Shown piece after piece: positions 17,252 through 25,220 of a stretch of DNA of 64,000 nucleotides; positions within the stretch are counted from its first letter, which is position 1; each line of letters begins with the position of its first letter. A program made the translations under genes and the position numbers. Origin of the DNA: Phycisphaera sp. GTDB lineage: Bacteria; Planctomycetota; Phycisphaerae; Phycisphaerales; UBA1924. The stretch is taken from positions 2,971,205 to 3,035,204 of the forward strand of contig CP098402.1 in assembly GCA_025916675.1 (NCBI GenBank), read 5' to 3'. The notes under the pieces were generated by a model. The model worked only from the letters and a program-made list of their open reading frames with translations. It ran no database searches and was not told the origin of the DNA.

Positions 17252-18426
17252 AACTACGACAACTCCCATTCGAGTACGCCTACCGGAACCTCGGCCGCAG
17301 CCGCATGCGCATGCTGGCCAGCATCATCGGCGCCACGCTCGTGGTGCTGCTCGTGCTGTCGGCCGCCGGCTTTGTGCGCGGCATGCAGCTGACCCTGACC
17401 CAAAGCGAAGGCCTGCACGAGAACGTCATCATCATGAGCACCGGCAGCGAGGAGGCCCTCGAGCGCAGCCAGATCGACGCCTCCACAGCGGGCCAGGCCA
17501 TCGCCAGCATCCCGGGGTTGGCCGAGCGCGGCGGGGTCACCTACGCCTCGCCCGAGATCAATATCGCTCTGCCCGTCAACACCGACGCGAGCGACACCAC
17601 GCCCCGCCAGGCCGTCATCCGCGGCGTGCGTCCGGTCGCGTTCCTGGTCCACAGCGAGGTCGAGATCGTCGAGGGCCGCCAGCCCAGGGCCGGCCAGGAC
17701 GAGATCATCGTCGGCTCGCTCGCCGCCACGCGCCTAGGCCTGCCCGACGAACGCCTCGCCGTCGGCAAGACCCTGCACTTCGACAACCGCGATTGGTCGA
17801 TCGTCGGCCGATTCCGTGCGTCCAACACCGTGATGGACGCCGAGATCTGGATGCCCATCATCGACCTGCAGGTGGCCACCAAGCGCGAGGCCACGCTCTC
17901 GGCCGTCGTGGTGAGCCTCGACACCGCACGCTTCTCCGAGGTGGACCTCTTCGCCAAGGGCCGGCTCGACCTGGAGATCACCGCCATGCGCGAGGCGGAC
18001 TACTACGCCTCGATCGCCGCGTTCTACCGCCCCATCCGCATCATGGTCATCGTCACCGCCTCGCTCATCGCGCTGGGCGGGCTGCTCGGCGGGCTCAACA
18101 CCATGTACGCGTCCTTCGCAGCCCGCGTGCGCGAGATCGGCACGCTGCAGTCGTTCGGCTTCACGCGCCTGGCCATCGTCACCAGCCTCAGCGAAGAATC
18201 GCTCTTCGCCGCCGCCATCGGCACCATCTTCGGTGCCATCCTGGGCCTATTGCTTCTCGATGGCCTGGCCGTCAAGTTCTCGATGGGCGCCTTCGCGCTC
18301 ACGCTCGACGCCCCGGTCATGCTCTCCGGGCTCGCCGGCGGCGTGCTCGTTGGCCTCGTCGGCGCAATCCCACCGGCGATCCGTTGTTTGCGTTTACCCA
18401 TTCCCCAAGCCCTCAAGATGCACTGA
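17248..18426 (+). CDS. ABC transporter permease, FtsX/MacB type (second)
   Basis: 392 aa from TTG. It has an N-terminal membrane segment (MLASIIGATLVVLLVLSAAG, about 20-40), a large periplasmic domain and three C-terminal segments including ALGGLLGGLNTMYASF and LFAAAIGTIFGAILGLLLLD. The short stretch RVREIGTLQSFGF before the second segment is the coupling helix typical of MacB/LolE. TTG is chosen because it overlaps the previous stop as TTGA and the protein homology starts there. With the first permease it would complete the transporter. Confidence 0.87.
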   Translation: MKLRQLPFEYAYRNLGRSRMRMLASIIGATLVVLLVLSAAGFVRGMQLTLTQSEGLHENVIIMSTGSEEALERSQIDASTAGQAIASIPGLAERGGVTYASPEINIALPVNTDASDTTPRQAVIRGVRPVAFLVHSEVEIVEGRQPRAGQDEIIVGSLAATRLGLPDERLAVGKTLHFDNRDWSIVGRFRASNTVMDAEIWMPIIDLQVATKREATLSAVVVSLDTARFSEVDLFAKGRLDLEITAMREADYYASIAAFYRPIRIMVIVTASLIALGGLLGGLNTMYASFAARVREIGTLQSFGFTRLAIVTSLSEESLFAAAIGTIFGAILGLLLLDGLAVKFSMGAFALTLDAPVMLSGLAGGVLVGLVGAIPPAIRCLRLPIPQALKMH

Positions 18427-18457
18427 GTATCATCATCCAACCGAAAGGAAACTCCCC

Positions 18458-19000
18458 ATGAGTCTTATCCGCACCATCGCTACCGCGTCCATCGCCGGCC
18501 TCGCGTTCGGCGTCGTGGCCTGCCAGGAAGAAGCCGCCCCAACCACGGGTGACTCAACCAGCAGCGCCGCCCCCACCACCGCCAACTGGCAGCTCGCGTC
18601 CATGCCCGCCGATGCCCAGGGCGTCAAGGCCATCAAGGACACCGCCGCCGAGGGCGACACCGTCACCGTCCGCGGCATCATCGGCGGCCGCAAGGACGCG
18701 CTCAGCACCGACTCGGCCTTCTTCGTGATGGTCGATCCCGGCCTCGAGAACATCTGCACAAGCGAGGACGACCACTGCGCCACGCCCTGGGACTACTGCT
18801 GCGCCATGCCCGAGGACGTCCAGGCCAACAGCGCCACCGTCCAGCTCGTCGACGCCGACGGCAACCCGCTCGAGTTCGATCTCTCGGCCCAGGGCGTCTC
18901 GCCTTTGGACGAAGTCGTGGTCGTGGGCACCGTCGCCGCCCGGCCGACGCCGCAGGTACTCACGATCCGCGCGACGGGGCTGCACCGCGTGGGCCAGTAG
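18458..19000 (+). CDS. Secreted lipoprotein with OB-like fold and Cys cluster
   Basis: 180 aa. A lipoprotein signal peptide ends GVVAC (C22). After a Ser/Thr/Ala linker the segment DTVTVRGIIGGRKDALST through FFVMVDP resembles an OB-fold strand pair, followed by the cysteine cluster CTSEDDHCATPWDYCC and a final VVVVGTVAARP strand. The cluster has four cysteines, one histidine and one tryptophan, which fits metal binding. It ends the ABC operon, 31 bp after the second permease, with GAAAGGAA as ribosome site. I do not know its function; it may deliver or sense the transported substrate. Confidence 0.75.
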   Translation: MSLIRTIATASIAGLAFGVVACQEEAAPTTGDSTSSAAPTTANWQLASMPADAQGVKAIKDTAAEGDTVTVRGIIGGRKDALSTDSAFFVMVDPGLENICTSEDDHCATPWDYCCAMPEDVQANSATVQLVDADGNPLEFDLSAQGVSPLDEVVVVGTVAARPTPQVLTIRATGLHRVGQ

Positions 19001-19013
19001 GCCATAATGCCCC

Positions 19014-20078
19014 ATGTCCGACGCCCAAAAGATCATCGCCGCAATTTCCGAATTACATAAGCGCTACGCCGACCTCGATGAGGGCGAACTCGCCGACTAC
19101 ATCCCCGAACTGGCCAACGTCGATCCTTCGCTGTTCTCCATCGCCGTGGTGACCGCCGACGGCCAGGTCTGCTCGGTGGGCGACGACGCGGTGCCCTTTA
19201 CGATCCAGTCGTCGTCCAAGCCCTTCACCTATGGCCACGCCCTGGGCCTGCACGGCCGCAGCGCCGTGCTGGGCCGCGTGGGCGTCGAGCCCACCGGCGA
19301 CGCGTTCAACTCGATCATCAAGCTCGACGCGGCCAACCGCCCGCACAACCCGTGCGTGAACAGCGGCGCGATCGCCGTCACCAGCCTGCTTCGCGAGATG
19401 GACGCCACCGCAAGCGTCAAGCAACTGCTCGACAGCTTCAACCGTTTCGCCGGCCGCAAGCTCAGCGTCGACCTGCCCGTCTTCACCAGCGAACGCACCC
19501 ACGGCAACCGCAACCGCGCCATCGCCTATCTCATGCTGCACTTCGGCATGATCGAGGGCGACGTCGACGCCATCCTCGACCTCTACTTCCAGCAATGCGC
19601 CATCCAGGTCACCTGCACCGATCTGGCCGCCATGGCGGGCACGCTGGCCAACGGCGGCATCAACCCCCTCACGGGCGAGCGGGCCCTCGACGCCGCCTAC
19701 GTCCGCGACGTGCTTACCGTCATGCAGACCTGCGGCATGTACGACTACTCCGGACAGTGGGCCTACACCGTGGGCCTGCCGGCCAAGAGCGGCATCTCGG
19801 GCGGCATCTTCGCCGTCGTGCCAGGGCGGCTTGGCATCGCGTGCTACTCGCCAAAGGTCGATCACCACGGCCACAGCGTACGGGGGCTGCGCGTGTTCGA
19901 GGATCTTTCGCACGAGTTCGGGTTGCACCTCTTCGAGGTCGATCAGCCGGACGAATCGGCCGCCATCGACACGATGTTCGAGAAGCGTGACGCCGAGGAC
20001 GAGCCCCCCGCGGCCTTGCCCGAGAGCCCAACGGCATACACGCCCGATCGCGGGCGTGCTCCGGAACACTCAGAGTGA
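19014..20078 (+). CDS. glsA: Glutaminase
   Basis: 354 aa. It hydrolyses glutamine to glutamate and ammonia. The beta-lactamase-like fold shows the SxxK nucleophile in QSSSKPFTYGHAL, the RNPCVNSGAI-like segment NPCVNSGAIAV, ERTHGNRNRAIAY and PAKSGISGGIFAVVPG near the C-terminus, all standard for glutaminase A. It is about 45 residues longer at the C-terminus than the usual 308, with a polar Pro/Glu-rich tail. It begins 13 bp after the ABC operon lipoprotein and may be read from the same transcript. It converges with the Xer recombinase gene. Confidence 0.95.
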   Translation: MSDAQKIIAAISELHKRYADLDEGELADYIPELANVDPSLFSIAVVTADGQVCSVGDDAVPFTIQSSSKPFTYGHALGLHGRSAVLGRVGVEPTGDAFNSIIKLDAANRPHNPCVNSGAIAVTSLLREMDATASVKQLLDSFNRFAGRKLSVDLPVFTSERTHGNRNRAIAYLMLHFGMIEGDVDAILDLYFQQCAIQVTCTDLAAMAGTLANGGINPLTGERALDAAYVRDVLTVMQTCGMYDYSGQWAYTVGLPAKSGISGGIFAVVPGRLGIACYSPKVDHHGHSVRGLRVFEDLSHEFGLHLFEVDQPDESAAIDTMFEKRDAEDEPPAALPESPTAYTPDRGRAPEHSE

Positions 20079-20101
20079 TGGAGGGCCGAGTCCGAGCGTG
20101 C

Positions 20102-21103
20102 TCAGCTCGCCTCGGCCCGGGGGTGCGCCTTGTCGTAGCTCTCACGCAGACGCTGCCCGCTCAGGTGCGTGTACACCTGTGTGGTGCTCAGCGACTGGTG
20201 GCCCAAGAGCGCCTGCACGGCCCGCAGATCGGCGCCGTTGTCCAGCAGGTGTGTGGCAAAGGTGTGCCGCAGCGTGTGCGGGCTGATCGTCGAGTCGAGC
20301 CCCACCATGCCAAGGTACTTGTCGAGCTTCCGACGCACCGAGCGGCTGCTCAGACGCTTGCCGTGCTTGTTAATAAACAGCGGAGTCTGGTTGGCCTCGC
20401 CCTTCAGGACGCCCGAGAATCGCGGGTCGGTGCGCAGGCGTTCGACGTAACGGCCCATGGTGTCCATGGCGCGCTGGCCCAGCGGCACCAGGCGTTCCTT
20501 GTTGCCCTTGCCCTTCACCCGCAGCACCTTCTGCTCGAAGTCGACATCGGCGAAGCTGAGCCCCACGAGCTCGCTCACACGCAACCCCGTGGAGTACAGC
20601 GTCTGCAGGATCGCACGATCACGAGTGCCCAGCACATCTTTCTCGTCTGGAGCACTCAAGAGCTGCTCGACCTGCTCGATGGTGATGGCCTTGGGCAGCC
20701 GCTTGGTCTGGCGCGGCGTGCGGATCTGGACCATGGGGTTGCTGCTGGCAACCTTGCCCCGCACGGCCCACTTGAAGAACGATCGCAGCGTGGCGATCTT
20801 TCGCGCCAGCGTGGCCGCCGAATAGTGGTGCGCGTCCAGGTGCTCCAGGAAGCTGCGGATCAGCTCGCTGTCGGCCTCGCAGATCGCGTCGGTCAGCGTG
20901 GGGCCCTCGCCCTTCTGGCCGGCAAGCCGGCGATCGAACGCCGCCTGCTCGGCGGCCACGACGGGCTCGGTCTTGAGGTGGCCGATCAAGAACTCGATGA
21001 ACTGCTTCAGGTCGGCCCCATAGCACCGGGCGGTGTAGGGGCTGAACTGACGCTCATCGGTCAGGTAGCTGCTGAAAGCGTCGGTGAGCGGCAATGCCGT
21101 CAT
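20102..21103 (-). CDS. Tyrosine recombinase XerC/XerD
   Basis: 333 aa. It would resolve chromosome dimers at dif. The N-terminal SAM-like DNA-binding domain covers about 1-150 and the catalytic domain the rest. Catalytic residues visible are Arg in STGLRVSELVG, Lys in KGKGNKERLVP, the HTLRHTFATHLL block (His and Arg), and GHQSLSTTQVYTH with the nucleophilic tyrosine. An insertion of about 40 residues (EQAAFDRRLAGQKGEG region) makes the N-terminal domain longer than E. coli XerD. ATG 21103 is set by AAGGAG upstream; a GTG six codons earlier is less likely. XerC and XerD cannot be separated here. Confidence 0.92.
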   Translation of the reverse strand: MTALPLTDAFSSYLTDERQFSPYTARCYGADLKQFIEFLIGHLKTEPVVAAEQAAFDRRLAGQKGEGPTLTDAICEADSELIRSFLEHLDAHHYSAATLARKIATLRSFFKWAVRGKVASSNPMVQIRTPRQTKRLPKAITIEQVEQLLSAPDEKDVLGTRDRAILQTLYSTGLRVSELVGLSFADVDFEQKVLRVKGKGNKERLVPLGQRAMDTMGRYVERLRTDPRFSGVLKGEANQTPLFINKHGKRLSSRSVRRKLDKYLGMVGLDSTISPHTLRHTFATHLLDNGADLRAVQALLGHQSLSTTQVYTHLSGQRLRESYDKAHPRAEAS

Positions 21104-21260
21104 ATCTGCACTCCTTCGCACGAGCCCACTGCGGGCCCCTGCCGGCGTTCATCGCGAGGTCCGACTCGCACGCCCGACTTAGAGATATCGGCCAGTTTCG
21201 AGGGCGGGTTTCCTCCGCACCAATGTTTCTGGACGACTTTTTGTTCCATATTAATTGGGG

Positions 21261-22064
21261 TTATCCCCCTATGCCCTCCGAAGGCGGGCCACCAGAGGCC
21301 CGATCCCGCGCCAATCGCACCCATTCGCGCTGTAAGAGCAACCCAACGGCCTCGAACGCCACGAATCGTTCATATTCGGGCATGCTCCGCAGGTACCGCT
21401 CCCACCGCAACGAAGACACTGCCTCGCTGCGACCCTGGGCATACCGCCGCACCCGCATCTTCACGTCGTGGTCGCGCCCGTCGAGCACGAGCATCACCGA
21501 ACTGGCCGGCCCGCGGCCCAGGGACCGCTGCGAGCCGAAGTGGTCGTACTCGGTCGGCTGCTCACGGAGTTGCCTGGTGTCGAAGACCAACTCCTCTGCC
21601 CCAGCGTTTTCAAGGGCACCCGGCCGGGCGTAGATACCAAGCGCGATGCCCATGACCGGCTCGTACGGGTCGTATGCCGTAACGCTGCCCACGATGACAC
21701 CGTCGGCACCCAGCGTTCGGGCCAGGCGATCCAGGTCCGCCGGGGTCTCTGGATAGCCCATCCCCATCGCCGCCATCGCGTCCAGTGTGCGATTCAGCGG
21801 CAACGCCCGCAGCCCCCGCGCCTGGGTGATGGTCGCCACCAGCGTGTCGCTCACTTCCATGGGATTGACAGCCGACGTCCCACTCTCGTTGCGTAGCGGC
21901 ACCACCGCCCACACCGGCTCGGCCGGGGTGCTGGCGTACGGCGACAACAATTGCTGCGGCGGACGCAACGGGTCTTGCTTCGCGCAGCCCGCGATGACAA
22001 CGCAAAGGGCCAGCACCCAACCAAGCCGCGTGCCTACGCACGCGGACCAACGGGGGAATGGCAA
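21261..22064 (-). CDS. Putative lipoprotein, unknown function
   Basis: About 267 aa. The N-terminus has a hydrophobic stretch WVLALCVVIAGC ending in a lipobox. The mature part has VWAVVPLRNESGT, then LVATITQARGLRALPLNRTL and LARTLGADGVIVGSVTAYD. This is the pattern of outer-membrane assembly-type lipoproteins of the CsgG/TolB-N class that open with AVxPxxNxSG. The second half contains a long charged helix. The start is uncertain: TTG 22064 gives a credible lipoprotein signal but lies within heptad element 2; GTG 22016 would remove the basic n-region. It may be an old gene whose 5' end was altered by the repeat. Confidence 0.68.
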   Translation of the reverse strand: MPFPRWSACVGTRLGWVLALCVVIAGCAKQDPLRPPQQLLSPYASTPAEPVWAVVPLRNESGTSAVNPMEVSDTLVATITQARGLRALPLNRTLDAMAAMGMGYPETPADLDRLARTLGADGVIVGSVTAYDPYEPVMGIALGIYARPGALENAGAEELVFDTRQLREQPTEYDHFGSQRSLGRGPASSVMLVLDGRDHDVKMRVRRYAQGRSEAVSSLRWERYLRSMPEYERFVAFEAVGLLLQREWVRLARDRASGGPPSEGIGG

Positions 22065-22232
22065 TTGGCAATTGGCAGTTGGCAATTGGCCCGAAACCGG
22101 GTGCCACGGCTTCTCGTCTTCGCAAGCCGTGGTCGGGCACCCGCACGGAGCACCGCTTGCCGAAGACGGACAAGCCGTGGCACCCAGCAGCCCAACTCTT
22201 CTCCATTGCCTATCGCCCAATGCCCATTGCCC
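22057..22232. repeat. Heptad inverted-repeat element 2 with nested inner inverted repeat
   Basis: The left arm is GGCAATT, GGCAATT, GGCAGTT, GGCAATT (22060-22087). The right arm, inverted, is CATTGCC, TATCGCC, CAATGCC, CATTGCC (22204-22231). Inside are GGGTGCCACGGCTT (22099-22112) and its exact reverse complement AAGCCGTGGCACCC (22172-22185), plus CGTCTTCGCAAGC facing GCTTGCCGAAGACG. An extra AAGCCGTGG occurs at 22124-22132. The nested arrangement could form a cruciform or a branched RNA. It overlaps the unclear 5' end of the lipoprotein gene. Confidence 0.75.
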
Positions 22233-22263
22233 TCTTCTCATCCCCCATTGTTGCACCAAAAGA

Positions 22264-22288
22264 CAACGCCCGGAGTTACCGGGCGTTG
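22264..22288 (-). terminator. Rho-independent terminator of the TolB-like gene
   Basis: A perfect 10-bp stem CAACGCCCGG with a 5-nt loop. On the minus strand it is followed by TCTTTTGG. It sits about 40 bp past the stop of the TolB-like gene. Confidence 0.8.
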
Positions 22289-22326
22289 AGTAGGGGTAAG
22301 TTAAGGCTTCAGCCTGAAGTACAGGC

Positions 22327-23721
22327 TCAGTTGCCGCTGTCGGGCACGCCGGTGTAGGTCGGGCCCTGGCCGGTCGGGTTGGTCAGGCTCGGATCGATGC
22401 CGGTGGCCGCCAGGATGGCGTTATTGGCGCTCATCGACCAGATGTTGTCCACACCACCGCGATCGGAGATGTAGTAGATCTCGTTGCCCGGGCCCCACGC
22501 GGGCATCAGGTTCACAGCGTTGTCGTCGGTCAGCTCGACCAGGGCGGTGCCGTTCTGGGCGACCATCCAGAGCTGGGCCGAGGTCGGGCGGGTCTCTTCC
22601 ATCTTGGCCCACTGGGTGGGGTTGGGCACGGTGGCGAAGGTAATCCACTTGCCGTCACGGCTCCAGGCCGGGTTGATGCACGCGGCGTAGGGGCTCGAGG
22701 CGACCTGGGTCAGGTTGCTGGCGGTCATGCCGCTGAAGTCCAGGCTCCACACGGTGAACGAGCGGTCACCACGCTCCTTGCTCTGCTGGAACAAGATGCG
22801 CTCGCCGTTGCCGTTGGCGCTGTTGCCGGCCACGGGCGACCACTGCGGGAACAGGCCGTAGGTGAGGAACTTGCTCACGCCCGGGTTGCTCACGTCGGTG
22901 ACCCAGATCTCCCACTTGCCGCTCACCTCGCCCAGGCGGCTGAACGACAGGTACTGGCCGTCGGGCGACCAGGTGGGGTGCAGCTCGTGGCTGCTCTCGG
23001 TGGTGATCTGCACGGCCTTGCCACCGGTGGTGGGCATGACGAACAGGTCCCAGTTGCCCGAGCGGTTGCTGGCAAAGGCCACGCGGTTGCCGTCGGGGCT
23101 GAACTTGGGCATCACGTCGTTGCCCTCGCTCTTGGTCAGGCGGGTGATGACGCGGCTGTCGACCGGCTTGATGAAGATGTCGCTGGTCAGGCTGTGCTGC
23201 GTGCTGGCAAAGGTGATGTAGCCGCCGTCGGGCGACACGTCGGGGTCGAAGTCGGCGCCTTCGACGCTGAAGCTGACCTGGGCCAGGTTGTTGCCGCCGA
23301 TGCGATCGGGATCGAGCGCCACCAGGCCGGCGTTATCGGTAAAGACCTCACCATAGAAACCATGCACCTCGTCGGTTGGCTGGAACTGGTGGGGAGTCTT
23401 GGGGCTCAGGCTCAGACGCTCGCCCGCCTGAGGGGCCGTGCCGGTGCGCTGGAAGCCCTGCGAGTCGTCAGCGGTCAGGCCGATGGCGTACGGATCGATG
23501 GGAGTCGCCGTCGAGGGCGCACGCTGGCTGTCGTATCCGTTGCCGCGAGTCAATGGCTGGCGGTAGGTGCTGGGCGTGGTCCGGCCAGTCTGGGTGCCGC
23601 TCTCACCACTACGCACCAGCGGGCCGTTGCCGCTGGTGGTCGTGCAGGCCGTGGTCATGCCGGCAACCGCGATCAGCGCCGCGGCGGCCAGGACGGTCGT
23701 GTTCGTGCTGCGAGTCATCAT
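22327..23721 (-). CDS. TolB-like beta-propeller lipoprotein (PD40 repeats)
   Basis: 464 aa. The signal peptide ends AVAGMTTAC (lipidated Cys about 26). A Ser/Thr/Gly-rich linker of about 100 residues leads into six or so PD40/TolB propeller blades, each with SPDG or SRDG followed by an ITFAS/VAFAS strand (DVSPDGGYITFAS, KFSPDGNRVAFAS, TWSPDGQYLSFS, AWSRDGKWITFA). Propellers of this kind mediate protein binding in the envelope. TolA, TolQ, TolR and Pal are not adjacent, so a Tol-Pal role is unproven. ATG 23721 is preferred because GGAG lies nine bases upstream; ATG 23718 and 23736 are alternatives. A clear terminator follows. Confidence 0.85.
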   Translation of the reverse strand: MMTRSTNTTVLAAAALIAVAGMTTACTTTSGNGPLVRSGESGTQTGRTTPSTYRQPLTRGNGYDSQRAPSTATPIDPYAIGLTADDSQGFQRTGTAPQAGERLSLSPKTPHQFQPTDEVHGFYGEVFTDNAGLVALDPDRIGGNNLAQVSFSVEGADFDPDVSPDGGYITFASTQHSLTSDIFIKPVDSRVITRLTKSEGNDVMPKFSPDGNRVAFASNRSGNWDLFVMPTTGGKAVQITTESSHELHPTWSPDGQYLSFSRLGEVSGKWEIWVTDVSNPGVSKFLTYGLFPQWSPVAGNSANGNGERILFQQSKERGDRSFTVWSLDFSGMTASNLTQVASSPYAACINPAWSRDGKWITFATVPNPTQWAKMEETRPTSAQLWMVAQNGTALVELTDDNAVNLMPAWGPGNEIYYISDRGGVDNIWSMSANNAILAATGIDPSLTNPTGQGPTYTGVPDSGN

Positions 23722-24058
23722 TGTTCGAGTCTCCATCCCTGGTTCACAAGCCCGTAGGCCTGCGGGCCAACCGCGGCCCGATGTTGCGCCCCCCGGCACA
23801 CGCCGCGGCTGGGCAGTTTCGCGTGTTCGGGCGGTCGGCCGGAGGGGTCCGGTCGCACCACCCATGCCGGTTGTTTCGGCGGTCCGACAAGCCGGCTGAA
23901 GCCCAACCCATGCAAACGGACCAAAATCCCCGCACGCGATTTCACCTAGACGGTTATGGGGCGCACCGCCGCGACGAAATAGACACAACAAAGCCCCGTG
24001 CGATCACACGGGGCTTTGCACCACGGCTCCGGGAGTCCCGGGTCGTTTCTGTTCTTGC
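23722..24058. other. Intergenic region with a terminator
   Basis: 337 bp between the TolB-like gene and the small minus-strand gene upstream of it. It holds the terminator hairpin at 23989-24018; the rest should contain the TolB-like promoter, but I could not identify one. The open frames here are not protein-like. Confidence 0.5.
23989..24018 (-). terminator. Rho-independent terminator
   Basis: A perfect 12-bp stem CAAAGCCCCGTG with a 6-nt loop. On the minus strand it is followed by TTGTGTC. It lies 41 bp after the stop of the small gene at 24059 and separates it from the TolB-like gene. Confidence 0.8.
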
Positions 24059-24334
24059 TTATCGCGTGTGGCTGTCGGCCGACCGGCCCACGATCGCGGG
24101 GGTCTCACCGCGGCGCACCCAAGGAACCTCGCGCCGCTCGTCGGTGTGGGTCAGGTGCTCCAGATAGTGGCGGAGCTGCGGTTCGGCGAATCTATCCAGG
24201 AATGCGGGCGAAGCCGAGCGGTTGATGGTGATGATGCGATCGACGACCTGCTCCCGGGTCAATCGCGTTGAAGTGACAGGCGAGTGGATCTCCGCCAGCT
24301 CGCACGACTCGGGCATCGCAGCCAGGTCGCGCAT
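24059..24334 (-). CDS. Small protein of unknown function
   Basis: 91 aa, charged, no signal peptide or membrane segment. It has a helical-looking middle, REQVVDRIITINRSASPAFL followed by DRFAEPQLRHYLEHLTHTD, and a basic tail ending VPWVRRGETPAIVG. The ATG has a GGAG ten bases upstream and a strong terminator follows, which both argue that it is a real gene. I do not recognise the family. Confidence 0.6.
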   Translation of the reverse strand: MRDLAAMPESCELAEIHSPVTSTRLTREQVVDRIITINRSASPAFLDRFAEPQLRHYLEHLTHTDERREVPWVRRGETPAIVGRSADSHTR

Positions 24335-24491
24335 CGATTCGTCTCCGGTTTTCGACCCATTCCCACCCTACTCAACAAACGGGATGGGTTATGGGGCGGG
24401 CTTCGAGGCCGGGTGGTTTCGGCCCTTCCCACGCGCACCATTCACATTTTGGAACGCGCCGGGCACCCCTTTACGCGGCGTAAACTCAGGC

Positions 24492-25205
24492 ATGCTGCTC
24501 TTCGGCCCAAGGTCTAGTGGTGGGTGGTTGCTCCGCTCACAAAGTGGTGAGCTTCGCTGGCAGGTGTCCGCCGCCAACATTTTTTCGGACGCTCCAACGC
24601 CCGAACCCGACCAAACACAGATCACATGGAGCGGCTGGTTCGACGACGCCGCGGCCCCCGAATCGGGCGTCTTCCACCACGACCCGCGCACCTGGACGGC
24701 CCAGGGCTGGGAAACCCTGGAAGCCCGCTTGGCCGAGATCCTGCCCGGGTTCGAGGCCGTCGGCGCCCGGCTGCTGCTTCGCCCCCACGTCCGCCACGTG
24801 GTCTCCGACGCCCCCTCGGTCCGCCGCATCCTGGGCATGTTCGAGACCCCCGCCCTGGGCATCCTCTTCGAGCCCGCGGCCATGCTGACCGCCGGCATGG
24901 CCGATGACGCCAGCGACCACCTCACCCGCCTGCTCGAGGCCCTGGCCCACCACGAGCGCGTGGCCGCCGTGCTGCTGACCGGGGCCGAGCGGCCGGCCCT
25001 GGGCGAGGCCGACCCCGAGCACGACGAGATCCTGGTGCCCGCCCCCCTCACCCGCGGCTCGCTCGACTACCACGACCTGCTCGCGGTCCTCAAGGAACAC
25101 GGGCCATTCCATCGCCCGCTGGCCCTGTACGACGAGGACGTGCCCGCCCAGCTCGACATGCTCCGCGAGGCCGGCGTCCTACCCTCCCAGCCCGCGAACG
25201 CCTGA
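24492..25205 (+). CDS. TIM-barrel-like protein (sugar isomerase/AP endonuclease-like), unknown substrate
   Basis: 237 aa. The pattern of alternating strands and helices suggests part of a xylose-isomerase-like TIM barrel: LEARLAEILPGFEAVGARLLLRPH, then APSVRRILGMF, ALGILFEPAAMLTAG, VAAVLLTGAERP and a final PLALYDEDVPAQLDML. H, E and D residues at strand ends could bind metal, but no single diagnostic motif is present. The start ATG 24492 is inferred; the open frame reaches further upstream. Its stop lies 15 bp before nuoC, so the two are probably co-transcribed. Confidence 0.6.
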   Translation: MLLFGPRSSGGWLLRSQSGELRWQVSAANIFSDAPTPEPDQTQITWSGWFDDAAAPESGVFHHDPRTWTAQGWETLEARLAEILPGFEAVGARLLLRPHVRHVVSDAPSVRRILGMFETPALGILFEPAAMLTAGMADDASDHLTRLLEALAHHERVAAVLLTGAERPALGEADPEHDEILVPAPLTRGSLDYHDLLAVLKEHGPFHRPLALYDEDVPAQLDMLREAGVLPSQPANA

Positions 25206-25220
25206 CTTGAGGGAGCCAGA

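Noticed and set aside
20102-21103. Phage or island integrase
   Set aside because: Length and motifs fit XerC/XerD and there are no phage or island genes around it.
22057-22232. Insertion-sequence remnant
   Set aside because: No transposase frame or target-site duplication is visible; the inverted repeats are built of heptads and internal palindromes.
22327-23721. True TolB of the Tol-Pal system
   Set aside because: Propeller repeats match, but no tolQRA or pal gene is adjacent and the protein has a lipobox; named only TolB-like.
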